Source: CAYMKL01 sp964390805 (lineage in GTDB: Bacteria; Chloroflexota; Anaerolineae; VGOG01). Taken from it: a stretch of 56,721 nt of DNA. The position numbers were made by a program, and so were the translations under genes. The stretch lies in the NCBI GenBank assembly GCA_964390805.1, contig CAYMKL010000032.1:1-56721 (forward strand), given 5' to 3'. A model generated the notes under the pieces. The model made no database searches. It was not told where the DNA came from and saw only the letters and a program-made list of their open reading frames with translations. Of the stretch, positions 1 to 6,786 are shown in pieces (within the stretch, counting starts at the first letter, position 1; every line of letters starts with the position of its first letter).

Positions 1-1
1 C

Positions 2-226
2 CTATATGTAGGGGATGAGCTCTTGCTTTTGCCATCTTTTGCGTTTTACACCCGGGAACAGGTGTTTGTGGCCGCGCCGACTCCAACGCCTACACCTACC
101 CCAACACCTACATCAACCCCGACGCCCACGCCAATAGGCACAGCCACCCCAACACCGACCTCGACGGTTACACCTGAAGAGCAGCCAGTGTTCCTGCCGT
201 TGATCCTGAAAGGAAACAACGCTTGA
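2..226 (+). CDS. C-terminal fragment of a secreted Pro-Thr-rich protein
   Basis: The frame is open to the left edge, so this is the 3' end of a longer gene; the in-frame TTG at 23 is not a credible start. The visible part has about 20 residues of folded-type sequence, then a spacer of alternating Pro-Thr, then the tail VFLPLILKG and a short polar end. From general knowledge, Pro-Thr spacers followed by a C-terminal hydrophobic LPL-type tail are frequent in exported Chloroflexota proteins and may anchor or sort them; that role is inference. The function of the missing part cannot be told. Confidence 0.75.
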   Translation, partial: LYVGDELLLLPSFAFYTREQVFVAAPTPTPTPTPTPTSTPTPTPIGTATPTPTSTVTPEEQPVFLPLILKGNNA

Positions 227-251
227 TTTCTCAATGGTTCAGGCTTATAAT
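223..251 (+). promoter_or_regulatory. Candidate sigma-70 promoter overlapping a gene end
   Basis: TTGATT (223-228), a 17-nt spacer and TATAAT (246-251). The -10 box is the first half-arm of the palindrome at 246-280, so an inserted repeat may have built this promoter. It points into the truncated ATPase frame. Confidence 0.4.
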
Positions 252-280
252 AGGCTGTGTCTAAGACACAGCCTATTATA
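246..280. repeat. Perfect 17-bp inverted repeat, 1-nt loop
   Basis: Arms 246-262 and 264-280 are exact reverse complements around a single A. The palindrome lies after the stop of the upstream gene and at the exact 5' edge of the truncated ATPase frame. It could act as a bidirectional terminator, but lacks a clear U-run. It could also be the fused ends of an insertion element that removed the 5' part of the next gene. Each arm supplies a TATAAT in the outward direction. Confidence 0.8.
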
Positions 281-1203
281 GAATTGAGTTCCTGCCCCAC
301 TACACGGTTGCCCAGCGGGTGGCCGTCTACGCTATCCTGGGAGGTGTCCCCGCCTACCTGGAGCGATTCGATGATACGGTGAGCCTGGCAGAGAACATCC
401 GACGGCGCATCTTCCACCCCACAGGGATCTTTCGGGTAGATCCCCTGTTCTTGCTCCAAGACCAGGTGCGAGAACCGCGCAATTACCTGAGCATCCTTCA
501 TGCCATGGGGGAGGGCCGGCACACACTGGATGAGATTGCAGCGGCGGCCGGCCTGCCCAAGCAGAACGTCAGCACATATCTGGGGCGGCTGGCGGACCTG
601 TACCTGGTTGAACGCCGCACGCCGGTGACGCTGCCCCCAAAGCGGCGCGAGCGGAGCCGGCAGGGGCGCTGGCATTTGCTTGACCCCTATCTGCGTTTCT
701 ACTTCCGCTTCGTCGTTCCCAACCAGCGGGCCCTCGAGCTGGAATTGATGGACGCAGTATGGGCTGACGCAGAGACGCAGTTGCGGGCTTTTGTCGGAAT
801 GACAGCCTTCGAGGAATTGAGCCGGGTGTGGGTATTGGCCCAGGCACGCAGCGGCCAGCTTCCCTTTGCTCCTGAGAATGTAGGGTCGCACTGGGCGACG
901 GACGCCCAGGTGGACGTGGTAGCCATCAACTGGCGTGAGAAGGCTATGCTGCTGGGCGAATGTAAGTGGGGGACTGAGCGTGTGGGACGGGGGCTGATAA
1001 GGGAGCTAGTTGAAGACAAGACGCCCAAGGTGTTGGCGAAGCTGCCGCATCAGGGTGCCGAGTGGACAGTGCATTACGCTTTCTTTGCCCGCGCTGGCTT
1101 TACCGAGGAAGCCCGGGCCACAGCCGAGCAGCATCAATTCAGTCTCGTGAGTCTGGAGCAATTAGAACGAACGTTGCGAGCAGCCGACGCTACTAAGCAG
1201 TGA
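265..1203 (+). pseudogene. AAA ATPase of the DUF234 type, N-terminal P-loop domain missing
   Basis: The reading frame opens at 265 just after an in-frame stop. Recognisable sequence begins around EFLPHYT (from 286) and runs through GGVPAYLE, which in full-length members sits at the end of the AAA domain. A winged-helix part follows (TLDEIAAAAGLPKQNVSTYL), then DPYLRFYFRFV and a C-terminal PD-(D/E)xK-like core (D..GECKW). These are hallmarks of archaeal-type ATPases with a DUF234 tail. Walker A and B motifs are absent because the first roughly 200 residues are gone. A GTG at 319 could start a shorter product of 294 residues, but no strong Shine-Dalgarno sequence precedes it. The break coincides with the palindrome at 246-280, so I read it as a decayed gene. 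Confidence 0.75.
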
Positions 1204-1237
1204 GGCTGCATGGAGGTTGAGTAGCATGAAAACCCGA

Positions 1238-1266
1238 TTGCATCTAAAAGCGATTTGAGGTACAAT
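1238..1266 (+). promoter_or_regulatory. Sigma-70 promoter of carbamate kinase
   Basis: TTGCAT (1238-1243), 17-nt spacer, TACAAT (1261-1266); predicted start of transcription near 1273, 29 nt before the start codon. Confidence 0.6.
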
Positions 1267-1301
1267 CACGGGGCACAAATTCTACGACTGAGGAGGATCT
1301 C

Positions 1302-2258
1302 ATGGCAAAGGTGGCCGTAGTTGCCATCGGCGGCAACTCTCTGATCAAAGACAAGGATCACCGAACCGTGCCCGACCAGTTCGAGAGCACGCGGGAGACA
1401 TGCGTCCACATCGCCGGCATGATCGAGCAAGGGTGGGATGTCGTCATCACTCACGGCAATGGGCCCCAGGTGGGCTTCATCCTTCTGCGCTCGGAGATGG
1501 CCAGCGACGTGTTGCACACCGTCCCCCTGGACTCCTGCGGGGCCGATACCCAGGGGGCCATCGGCTACATGATCCAACAGTCCCTCTACAACGAGTTCAA
1601 GAAGCGGGGGATAAAGAAACAGGCGGCCACGGCGGTCACTCAGGTGGTGGTGGGCAAGGACGATCCGGCCTTCCAGAATCCCTCTAAGCCCATCGGGCCG
1701 TTCTACGACGAGGAGGAAGCCAAGGAGTTGGGTGCCGAACGGGGCTGGGTGGTGAAGGATGACGCTGGCCGCGGCTGGCGGCGCGTGGTCCCCTCACCCA
1801 TCCCCCTGGAGATCGTGGAGAGGGATGCCATCAAGACTCTGCTGGGCGCTGGCTTCGTGGTTATCGGCGTGGGCGGGGGAGGCATCCCTGTGGTCAAAGA
1901 AGAGGGCGGAAAGTCTCGCTGCAGCAGTCTGAGGGGAGTGGAGGCGGTCATAGACAAGGATTACGCATCCGGCCTCCTGGCCACCAGCATCCAGGCCGAT
2001 TTGCTACTCATCTCCACCGCCGTGGACCAGGTGGCCTTGAACTTCGGCCAGCCCGGGCAGAGGTGGTTGGACAAGATGACCCTGGCCGAGGCGGAGCAAT
2101 ACCTGGCCGAAGGCCATTTCGCGCCAGGCAGCATGGGGCCCAAAATCAGGGCCAGCATCAAATTCCTGAAAGAGGGTGGTCGGGAGGCCCTCATCACCTC
2201 GCCGGAGAACATTGAGCGCGCCCTGGCCGGCGAGACGGGGACGCGGATCGTGCCCTAA
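1302..2258 (+). CDS. arcC: Carbamate kinase
   Basis: The enzyme interconverts carbamoyl phosphate plus ADP with carbamate (ammonia and CO2) plus ATP, usually the last, ATP-yielding step of arginine deiminase or other carbamoyl-phosphate fermentations; it is cytosolic. The 318 residues match the family length of about 310. The amino-acid-kinase fold is seen in AVVAIGGNSLI at the N-terminus, THGNGPQVG near residue 48, GVGGGGIPV around residue 190 and IDKDYASGLLA further on. The ATG has an AGGAGG 5 nt upstream. No arcA, arcB or ureide-pathway genes lie in the window, so the source of carbamoyl phosphate is unknown. It is a single-gene unit between its own promoter and a palindromic terminator. 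Confidence 0.95.
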   Translation: MAKVAVVAIGGNSLIKDKDHRTVPDQFESTRETCVHIAGMIEQGWDVVITHGNGPQVGFILLRSEMASDVLHTVPLDSCGADTQGAIGYMIQQSLYNEFKKRGIKKQAATAVTQVVVGKDDPAFQNPSKPIGPFYDEEEAKELGAERGWVVKDDAGRGWRRVVPSPIPLEIVERDAIKTLLGAGFVVIGVGGGGIPVVKEEGGKSRCSSLRGVEAVIDKDYASGLLATSIQADLLLISTAVDQVALNFGQPGQRWLDKMTLAEAEQYLAEGHFAPGSMGPKIRASIKFLKEGGREALITSPENIERALAGETGTRIVP

Positions 2259-2264
2259 ATAGCA

Positions 2265-2298
2265 AGACCTGACAGGTTTTGGAAAACCTGTCAGGTCT
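2265..2298. terminator. Perfect 16-bp palindrome between convergent genes
   Basis: AGACCTGACAGGTTTT, a GG loop, and the exact reverse complement. It lies between the end of arcC (+) and the end of the DUF3160 gene (-). The TTTT/AAAA at the stem tip makes it a poor classical terminator, but its position suits a shared one. Similar palindromes are widely dispersed in many environmental genomes (general knowledge). Confidence 0.65.
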
Positions 2299-2302
2299 AT
2301 CT

Positions 2303-4543
2303 CTACCGGACAAAACTCCCCGTCCAAACCGGCAGGTCCGGCTTCGGCTCTAGCTTTTGCCATGCCTCGTCGGTCAGGCGATCGTCCATGGGCTGGGTGA
2401 ACTCGTAGTAGGAGAAGACGCCACCCTGAGTGGCCACCAACTGTCCCTCCACGGGCGCGACGACGTAGACGATGAAGGCATCGCCCACGCCCTCCTCCAG
2501 CACCAGGCCAGTGTTGGTGTCGGTGTGCACGTCGGCTACGATGGCCATGCGCTCGTCCGCCTCGGAGGTGATCTGCTCTTGCACCGTGGCCGAGAAGGTG
2601 GTGATGCCCTCTAAGATGCCGCCGATGTTGCGGATCAGTTCGTACTCTTCCTCGTTTGCAGCTTGCCCCGCCAACTCCTTCTCTGCAATTGTCTTCAGGG
2701 AGAGGAGCAGTGACTCCAGGCGCTCCAGCTTGTCCACGTATTCGAAGTCCAGCAACCCCCGACTCTCCAAACCTGTCCGCATCTGCCTGGCCAGGGCCGC
2801 CAGCCGGGCGTAGACCTCAGGCTGTGGCTCTACGTAGCCCTTCACTGCTTCTGGCTGCGGCATGATGCCCGTGGCTTTCATGGTGTAGCTCTGCTTGGCA
2901 TAGAGGATAGTGTCGTGGCGCAGCTCCGTCCAGGAACCGAGGAAGGAGTTGAGGTCCTTGTCCGTCCAGCCCTGATTTTGCATGAAGACGGGATACCCCT
3001 CGCCCTTGACCTCCAACAACGGACGCAAGGCATAGAGCCAACTCCAGTAGAGGTTCTCCACCCATTGCTCCTGTGGGAGTTGGCTAAACTCGCCCCGCAG
3101 CTTCTCCATCTGCTCCTGATAGTTGGCGTAGCGGCCCTCTCCGTAGACGTCGAGCAGGATCTCGTAAGCCCGCGTCGAGCCCAGGACAGCGGTCACGTCC
3201 AGCCCCTTGGGGAAGAGGCGCGGGTCGTTCTGGGTGCCAACCTTGTCGTAGACCAACTGCTGGAAGATGTAGGAGTCGGGGATGAAGCGCTGGCCCATGA
3301 AGCGAAAGCCCTTGGTCACCTCTTCCGGCTTTTCCTGGTCGGTGACGTAGGACGAGATGATCTTGGGCGGGCGCAGAGTCATGGCTTGCTGGATGAACTG
3401 GTCCAGTTTGGCCTGATCCTCCAGGTCAGCCAGTGTCAGTTGATCCCCGTAGACCTCCTGGACCAACTGGCCGTAGTCGTAAATGCTCAGGTCGTCAGTC
3501 TGGCCCACGAAGAACACCGTCGGCTCGTAGATGCGCTCCCAGACCGCCCGGGCCGACTCCCCGCTCGCCTGAGCGTTCTGCAGCGCCGCCACGATGAGGA
3601 TGGCCTGCCGCGTCTCCATCCGCCCGGCCTCGATAGCCTCAGGGCTGGGCCCAGGTTTCAGGCGGAACATCATCCGCCCGTACCGCATCATGGCCTTGAA
3701 GTAGCGCTCGAAGGTCTCGTTGCGGGTGTAGTGGCCGCGCGGTACGTACTGGCTGTAGTCCTCTTTGTAGCCGAAGATGGGCGATTCGGCGAAGCCCTGG
3801 TGAGCCGTGATGAGATCCAACTCAGCAGATACATCGTCAGCCACGTCAGAGGCTATTTGGGTGCCGGGTTCAAGCAGAACTGAGGCCACGGTGAAAAAGG
3901 CCAGGTTGCGCCTGGCAGCCTCCCCGACTTTGCCCGATGCTTCGCCCTGAGGCTCTCGAAGGGCCGCCGAGTACTGCTCCTCGGCGACTTCTATCATAGC
4001 TGCGCTCAGGCCCTTCAGGTCGTTGACGAAGTGATTGATCTCCGCGGAACGCAGGGTGTAATCGTAGAGGATGTGGTAGGTGTGGAGCAGGGCGTCGGTG
4101 GTCACGAAGATGGGGATGCTCCGCTCTTTGGCCGCCTTGTAGATCTCGTAGATCTGCTCCACCCGGCTGGGCACCACAACGAACCCGTTCTCCTCCAGCA
4201 AGGCCCGCTGCTCATCGCTCAGCCTCGTCAGCAGGTCGGAATTGACCACCTGGCCCAGGTTGATCTCGTAGGCCGGCATCGCCGGCTGGGCCTTGACCTG
4301 GTAGGGTACATAGTCAGCGAAGCCCCCAGGCACCGTCTCGGCGATGGCGTAGGCCACCTGGATCGGCGTCTCCGTTGGCTTGGCCTCTGGTGTGGGTGTA
4401 GCTTTTGCCTTCGGTGTCGGCGTGGCCTTGGGCTGCGGCGTCGGTGTAGCCTCCTCGGTTGGCGTAACTGGTTCCGGCTGCGGGGCGCAGCCAGCCAAGA
4501 AAGCGATGATTAGCAACAGTGAAAACACAGATCGTGCGTTCAT
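2303..4543 (-). CDS. DUF3160 lipoprotein
   Basis: Exported lipoprotein of 746 residues. A signal peptide ends in the lipobox LAGC (Cys19), followed by a Pro-Thr-Lys-Ala spacer to about residue 60 and then a long domain of the DUF3160 type. Characteristic stretches are LLEENGFVVVP, FVTTDALLHTYHILYD near residue 150 and WTELRHDTILYAKQSY near residue 535. The domain's function is not established. The protein is predicted to sit on the outer face of the membrane. The ATG is preceded by a strong GGGAGGAGGG. It is monocistronic, with its own promoter and a shared palindrome at its 3' end. No neighbour suggests a substrate. Confidence 0.9.
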   Translation of the reverse strand: MNARSVFSLLLIIAFLAGCAPQPEPVTPTEEATPTPQPKATPTPKAKATPTPEAKPTETPIQVAYAIAETVPGGFADYVPYQVKAQPAMPAYEINLGQVVNSDLLTRLSDEQRALLEENGFVVVPSRVEQIYEIYKAAKERSIPIFVTTDALLHTYHILYDYTLRSAEINHFVNDLKGLSAAMIEVAEEQYSAALREPQGEASGKVGEAARRNLAFFTVASVLLEPGTQIASDVADDVSAELDLITAHQGFAESPIFGYKEDYSQYVPRGHYTRNETFERYFKAMMRYGRMMFRLKPGPSPEAIEAGRMETRQAILIVAALQNAQASGESARAVWERIYEPTVFFVGQTDDLSIYDYGQLVQEVYGDQLTLADLEDQAKLDQFIQQAMTLRPPKIISSYVTDQEKPEEVTKGFRFMGQRFIPDSYIFQQLVYDKVGTQNDPRLFPKGLDVTAVLGSTRAYEILLDVYGEGRYANYQEQMEKLRGEFSQLPQEQWVENLYWSWLYALRPLLEVKGEGYPVFMQNQGWTDKDLNSFLGSWTELRHDTILYAKQSYTMKATGIMPQPEAVKGYVEPQPEVYARLAALARQMRTGLESRGLLDFEYVDKLERLESLLLSLKTIAEKELAGQAANEEEYELIRNIGGILEGITTFSATVQEQITSEADERMAIVADVHTDTNTGLVLEEGVGDAFIVYVVAPVEGQLVATQGGVFSYYEFTQPMDDRLTDEAWQKLEPKPDLPVWTGSFVR

Positions 4544-4617
4544 GACATCCCTCCTCCCTCAGTTTTGTCCACATACTGGACGCTTATTGCTTTCAAAAGG
4601 TTCCCTCACCTGCCATC

Positions 4618-4646
4618 ATTATAACTCCTATCTCAAAAGATGTCCA
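4618..4646 (-). promoter_or_regulatory. Sigma-70 promoter of the DUF3160 gene
   Basis: On the minus strand: TGGACA (4646-4641), 17-nt spacer, TATAAT (4623-4618), about 75 nt upstream of the start codon at 4543. Confidence 0.6.
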
Positions 4647-4673
4647 GGGCGCGTTACTCCTTAAAACGGCAGC

Positions 4674-4707
4674 AAAAAAGGGCCAGCAGACTGAAGTGCT
4701 GGCCCTT
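4674..4707 (-). terminator. Rho-independent terminator for minus-strand transcripts
   Basis: An 11-bp GC-rich stem (AAGGGCCAGCA with TGCTGGCCCTT) with an 8-nt loop. On the minus strand it is followed by a run of six U. It would end transcription of the minus-strand cassette block before the DUF3160 promoter. Confidence 0.7.
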
Positions 4708-4771
4708 CGACCTTGCTCAGGACAGGCCCTTTGACTTGGCTCAGGACATGACATTTCAATTCAATGTGTGG

Positions 4772-4902
4772 GCTATCAGACCGCGCATAAGCCGCCTTGC
4801 GGCTGACGCAGTGTGACCAAACCGTACTCAAAACGCTGCAAAACCGCAAACACCCTTGTAAAAACCCTCGACAGCAAGGTCAGCTTCACACGCTTGTTAG
4901 GC
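4772..4902 (-). other. Integron attC-like site (candidate)
   Basis: Read on the minus strand it starts GCCTAACAAGCG...AAGCTGACC (4902-4878), like the R'-L' half of an attC (RYYYAAC core). It ends about 130 nt later in GGCTTATGCGCGGTCTGATAGC (on the plus strand 4772-4793), which resembles an L''-R'' half with a degenerate GTTRRRY. The length is within the attC range. No integrase is in the window. Confidence 0.4.
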
Positions 4903-5103
4903 GGCTATCCGGCTTGCGGACTGCTGTTCATCTTTGCAGCACGAACCAAGGGCAAATCCGCCTACTCCGCAAACAAGCTCTCCATGAAGGCTTCCATTGA
5001 TTATCTGGAATGGCCATTATTGAACATAGCCAGCTTTTGCGCTTGGCAGCCTTCCGGGCCCCAGTACCAGCTTGCGTTTATCCTTCTTGGTTGGAAACCC
5101 GCC

Positions 5104-5148
5104 AGAAACAAGAAAGCCGAGCCTTTCCCACCCATCGAAAAGCTCGGC
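5104..5148 (-). terminator. Terminator hairpin on the minus strand
   Basis: Stem GCCGAGC/GCTCGGC (5142-5148 with 5116-5122), extended by a TTTTC/GAAAG pairing, followed on the minus strand by TTTCTTGTTTC. It lies just after the beta-propeller fragment, with a GGAGGTG and an ATG upstream at 5158-5183. Confidence 0.55.
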
Positions 5149-5204
5149 AGTGTGTCATGCGTACAACCACCTCCTGTCGAAGCAACAACCATGAACAGGG
5201 TCCT

Positions 5205-5396
5205 TGCCAGCCCAGAGTTTGAGGCATCACAGGTCGTCCAGTTACTTCCGTCGAACTTGCTCACGCCAGCATCGGTGCCGAACCACTTGTTCCCCTCGCA
5301 GTCTATGGCGATGGCATTGGCATTGTCCGCCGTGCTTACAAGACCACTCTCTCCAGCAATGTAGCTTGTCCAGTTCACGCCATCGAATCGACTCAC
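5205..5396 (-). pseudogene. Fragment of a two-component-regulator-type beta-propeller protein
   Basis: Two consecutive propeller blades can be read: VSRFDGVNWTSY, then AIAIDCEGNKWFGTDAGVSK and FDGSNWTTC. This is the Reg_prop repeat pattern (NxIxxDxxGxxWxGTxxG) of sensor-kinase or secreted propellers. Only about 64 residues survive. The surrounding open frame (5001-5660) is unrelated sequence and overlaps the next gene, so there is no proper start or end. It lies between two attC-like half sites and could be the damaged content of a gene cassette. Confidence 0.6.
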
Positions 5397-5487
5397 CGCA
5401 GCAGTGCTGCAAAGGAACCCCTCACTCCAATCACAGCCGATCTGGCAACAAAGATTTGCCGCCAGGACAACCCGCGCTGCTAGCGGC

Positions 5488-5512
5488 GGTCGGGTGAGTG
5501 CGCTTGTTGGAC
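5488..5512 (-). other. Integron attC-like half site (candidate)
   Basis: Minus strand GTCCAACAAGCGCACTCACC then CGACC, matching the 25-nt R'-L' layout seen at 4902-4878: RYYYAACAAGCG, then GAC at the same spacing. It lies 30 nt after the stop of the membrane-protein gene, where a cassette's attC should begin. The partner half is not clear. Confidence 0.35.
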
Positions 5513-5541
5513 GGCGGGCCATCACATTACCACACAACGAC

Positions 5542-6018
5542 TTAGGATACCCCAGGAGGCGCAGCCGGCCCACCTCCGCCACGCACGCGGCGCAGTGCAG
5601 CCGCGAGCAGCGCGCCAATGAGCCCACCGACCATGCCGAGCACAATCCCGATGACAGCAAAGATGAGGAACCAGGGCAGATTCCCCCACCACTCTATCGA
5701 AGCCGTCAGCTCTGGGTCAGGCTGCGCTCTTCCTGTCCACCGCAAGATCTCGTCGAACACGAACAAGAATGCGCAGTTGATCACATTCAAGAGCAGGCCA
5801 GCGAGCATGCCCCCCCCGATACTGCCGGCCGTGGTGTTCCGCCACCACCCTACCAAGGCGCCAGCCACGAACAGCAGAAGCAAATGCAGGCCAAGGGCCA
5901 GCGGAGACATCGATTCCTGCCACGTGGCCCATGTAATCCCCCAGATGGCGAGCCAGAATACCAGGAAGAGCGCCGCGGCCAACCGGTGAGTTTGGATATC
6001 CTGCCACAATTGTCGCAT
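5542..6018 (-). CDS. Small integral membrane protein of unknown function
   Basis: 158 residues with four hydrophobic segments: about 14-33 (ALFLVFWLAIWGITWATW), 40-58, 66-88 and 115-142, the last with Gly-rich helices (GMVGGLIGALLAAAL). The Gly-rich small-membrane-protein style resembles DUF5518 or TIGR04086-type proteins, but I cannot assign a family. The ATG has a near-perfect Shine-Dalgarno sequence (AAAGGAGGTGAT). The gene lies between attC-like half sites (6099-6105 upstream, 5488-5512 downstream) and so may be a gene cassette. The ~286-bp leader element copy A lies 230 nt upstream. Confidence 0.7.
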   Translation of the reverse strand: MRQLWQDIQTHRLAAALFLVFWLAIWGITWATWQESMSPLALGLHLLLLFVAGALVGWWRNTTAGSIGGGMLAGLLLNVINCAFLFVFDEILRWTGRAQPDPELTASIEWWGNLPWFLIFAVIGIVLGMVGGLIGALLAAALRRVRGGGGPAAPPGVS

Positions 6019-6098
6019 TGCGAATCACCTCCTTTTGTGCACCTGAGCGGCGCAGGCTAGGAGAAACATCAAAACATGCAGACATATGCACGCCCGCC

Positions 6099-6105
6099 GC
6101 CTAGC
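6099..6105 (-). other. Degenerate attC core before a cassette-like gene (candidate)
   Basis: Minus strand GCTAGGCGGC, one base from the GTTAGGCGGC found at 4896-4905 (plus) and 10159-10150 (minus). It lies about 80 nt before the membrane-protein gene, where the R'' end of a preceding cassette is expected. Weak on its own. Confidence 0.25.
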
Positions 6106-6251
6106 TATTGTTGTGCGGTATGGCAGGTACCTGTAGAACATGATGGGGGACAGATCCCGAATTCGACAGGAGGTCTGCCAAATGATATGACAACAGGAAC
6201 GTGAACACCTGAATCGCTTAACCGTCAAAGCCTTCGCCCCCGGGTAACAAA

Positions 6252-6298
6252 ACAGCCGACCACGCACCGGGATCGCTCCCAGGCTAGGGGTCGGCTGT
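6252..6298 (-). terminator. Terminator-like hairpin of leader element A
   Basis: Stem ACAGCCGACC (6298-6289 read on minus) with GGTCGGCTGT (6261-6252), and an internal GGGA-GCGA-TCCC sub-hairpin. It is followed by TTTTGTT on the minus strand. The first stem base overlaps the stop codon of the mini-ORF, so a ribosome there would block pairing. Confidence 0.65.
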
Positions 6299-6309
6299 CA
6301 ATCTTTCAT
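6298..6309 (-). CDS. Mini-ORF MKD-stop in leader A
   Basis: ATG AAA GAT TGA, with AGGAGG 5 nt upstream. Identical in copy B. Three codons are too few for a functional protein. The placement directly against a terminator hairpin suggests a ribosome-sensing leader peptide. That role is inference. Confidence 0.4.
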   Translation of the reverse strand: MKD

Positions 6310-6381
6310 GCTACCCTCCTTGGTTGACTACGATTGCTGCGATGAGGGCTGCGACGGTGCTTATCTTTGATTTCGAGTGTT

Positions 6382-6410
6382 ACTGTACCACAGACTGAGA
6401 CATTTGTCAA
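6382..6410 (-). promoter_or_regulatory. Sigma-70 promoter of leader A
   Basis: Minus strand TTGACA (6410-6405), 17-nt spacer, TACAGT (6387-6382). Confidence 0.75.
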
Positions 6411-6530
6411 GTGCAAAAGAGCGATTTTCTCTCTATGCTATTTCAAGAGGCACCTCACTGATAAGTTGGGCACGGAACGGACTGGCTCTTGAGCCCCTTC
6501 CTTGCGAGGATACTCCGCTTCAGCACCTCC

Positions 6531-6786
6531 AGTCAGCGAGAAGCACTAGGAGCATGCTATGTGGCCTCCTGGCAGTTACCCCTGGACTGAGCCTGTCGAA
6601 GTCACGACCGGACTTCCACTAGCTAACCGTTGACAGCTTTCAAGATACACCAGCGATGGATTGTGCTGCTCTTCCTCACACAGACGCTCAACGTCCGAAG
6701 CTCGCGGACTTTGCTGTGTCGGTGGGGCACGGTAGGAGAACGATTGTTTGACTCTGGCAGACAGGTACCGTGGTGAGCCCTGTCAG
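6531..6786. other. Non-coding interval after the SHMT-like gene
   Basis: No gene seen. It includes one dispersed-repeat copy with CTGAGCCTGTCGAAG (6584-6601). Confidence 0.5.

Larger units (their letters stand above)
4544..5204. other. Non-coding stretch with terminators, dispersed repeats and an attC-like site
   Basis: No convincing gene. It holds the DUF3160 promoter, a minus-strand terminator (4674-4707), two tandem copies of the CTTCGACAAGCTCAGG-type dispersed repeat (4705-4726, 4728-4750), an attC-like element (4772-4902) and a second minus-strand terminator (5104-5148). ORFs here show repeat-derived peptides such as SKVEGP and no domain. Confidence 0.55.
6245..6530 (-). repeat. Leader element copy A (promoter, mini-ORF, terminator hairpin)
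   Basis: 286 bp, roughly 85% identical by eye to 8798-9082. Reading on the minus strand it contains a conserved upstream part, a consensus promoter, a ~65-nt leader, an AGGAGG with ATG AAA GAT TGA, and a hairpin followed by a U-rich tract. Substitutions between the copies leave the promoter boxes functional, the mini-ORF identical and the hairpin stem paired. This suggests selection or recent duplication. Confidence 0.8.

Noticed and set aside
46..891. 281-residue minus-strand frame across the first genes
   Set aside because: It begins in the reverse of the Pro-Thr spacer (Val-Gly repeats) and runs opposite the DUF234 ATPase, which has recognisable motifs.
4661..4849. 62-residue minus-strand ORF
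   Set aside because: Its middle (SQVKGPVLSKVEGP) is a translation of dispersed repeats and its start lies in the attC-like element.
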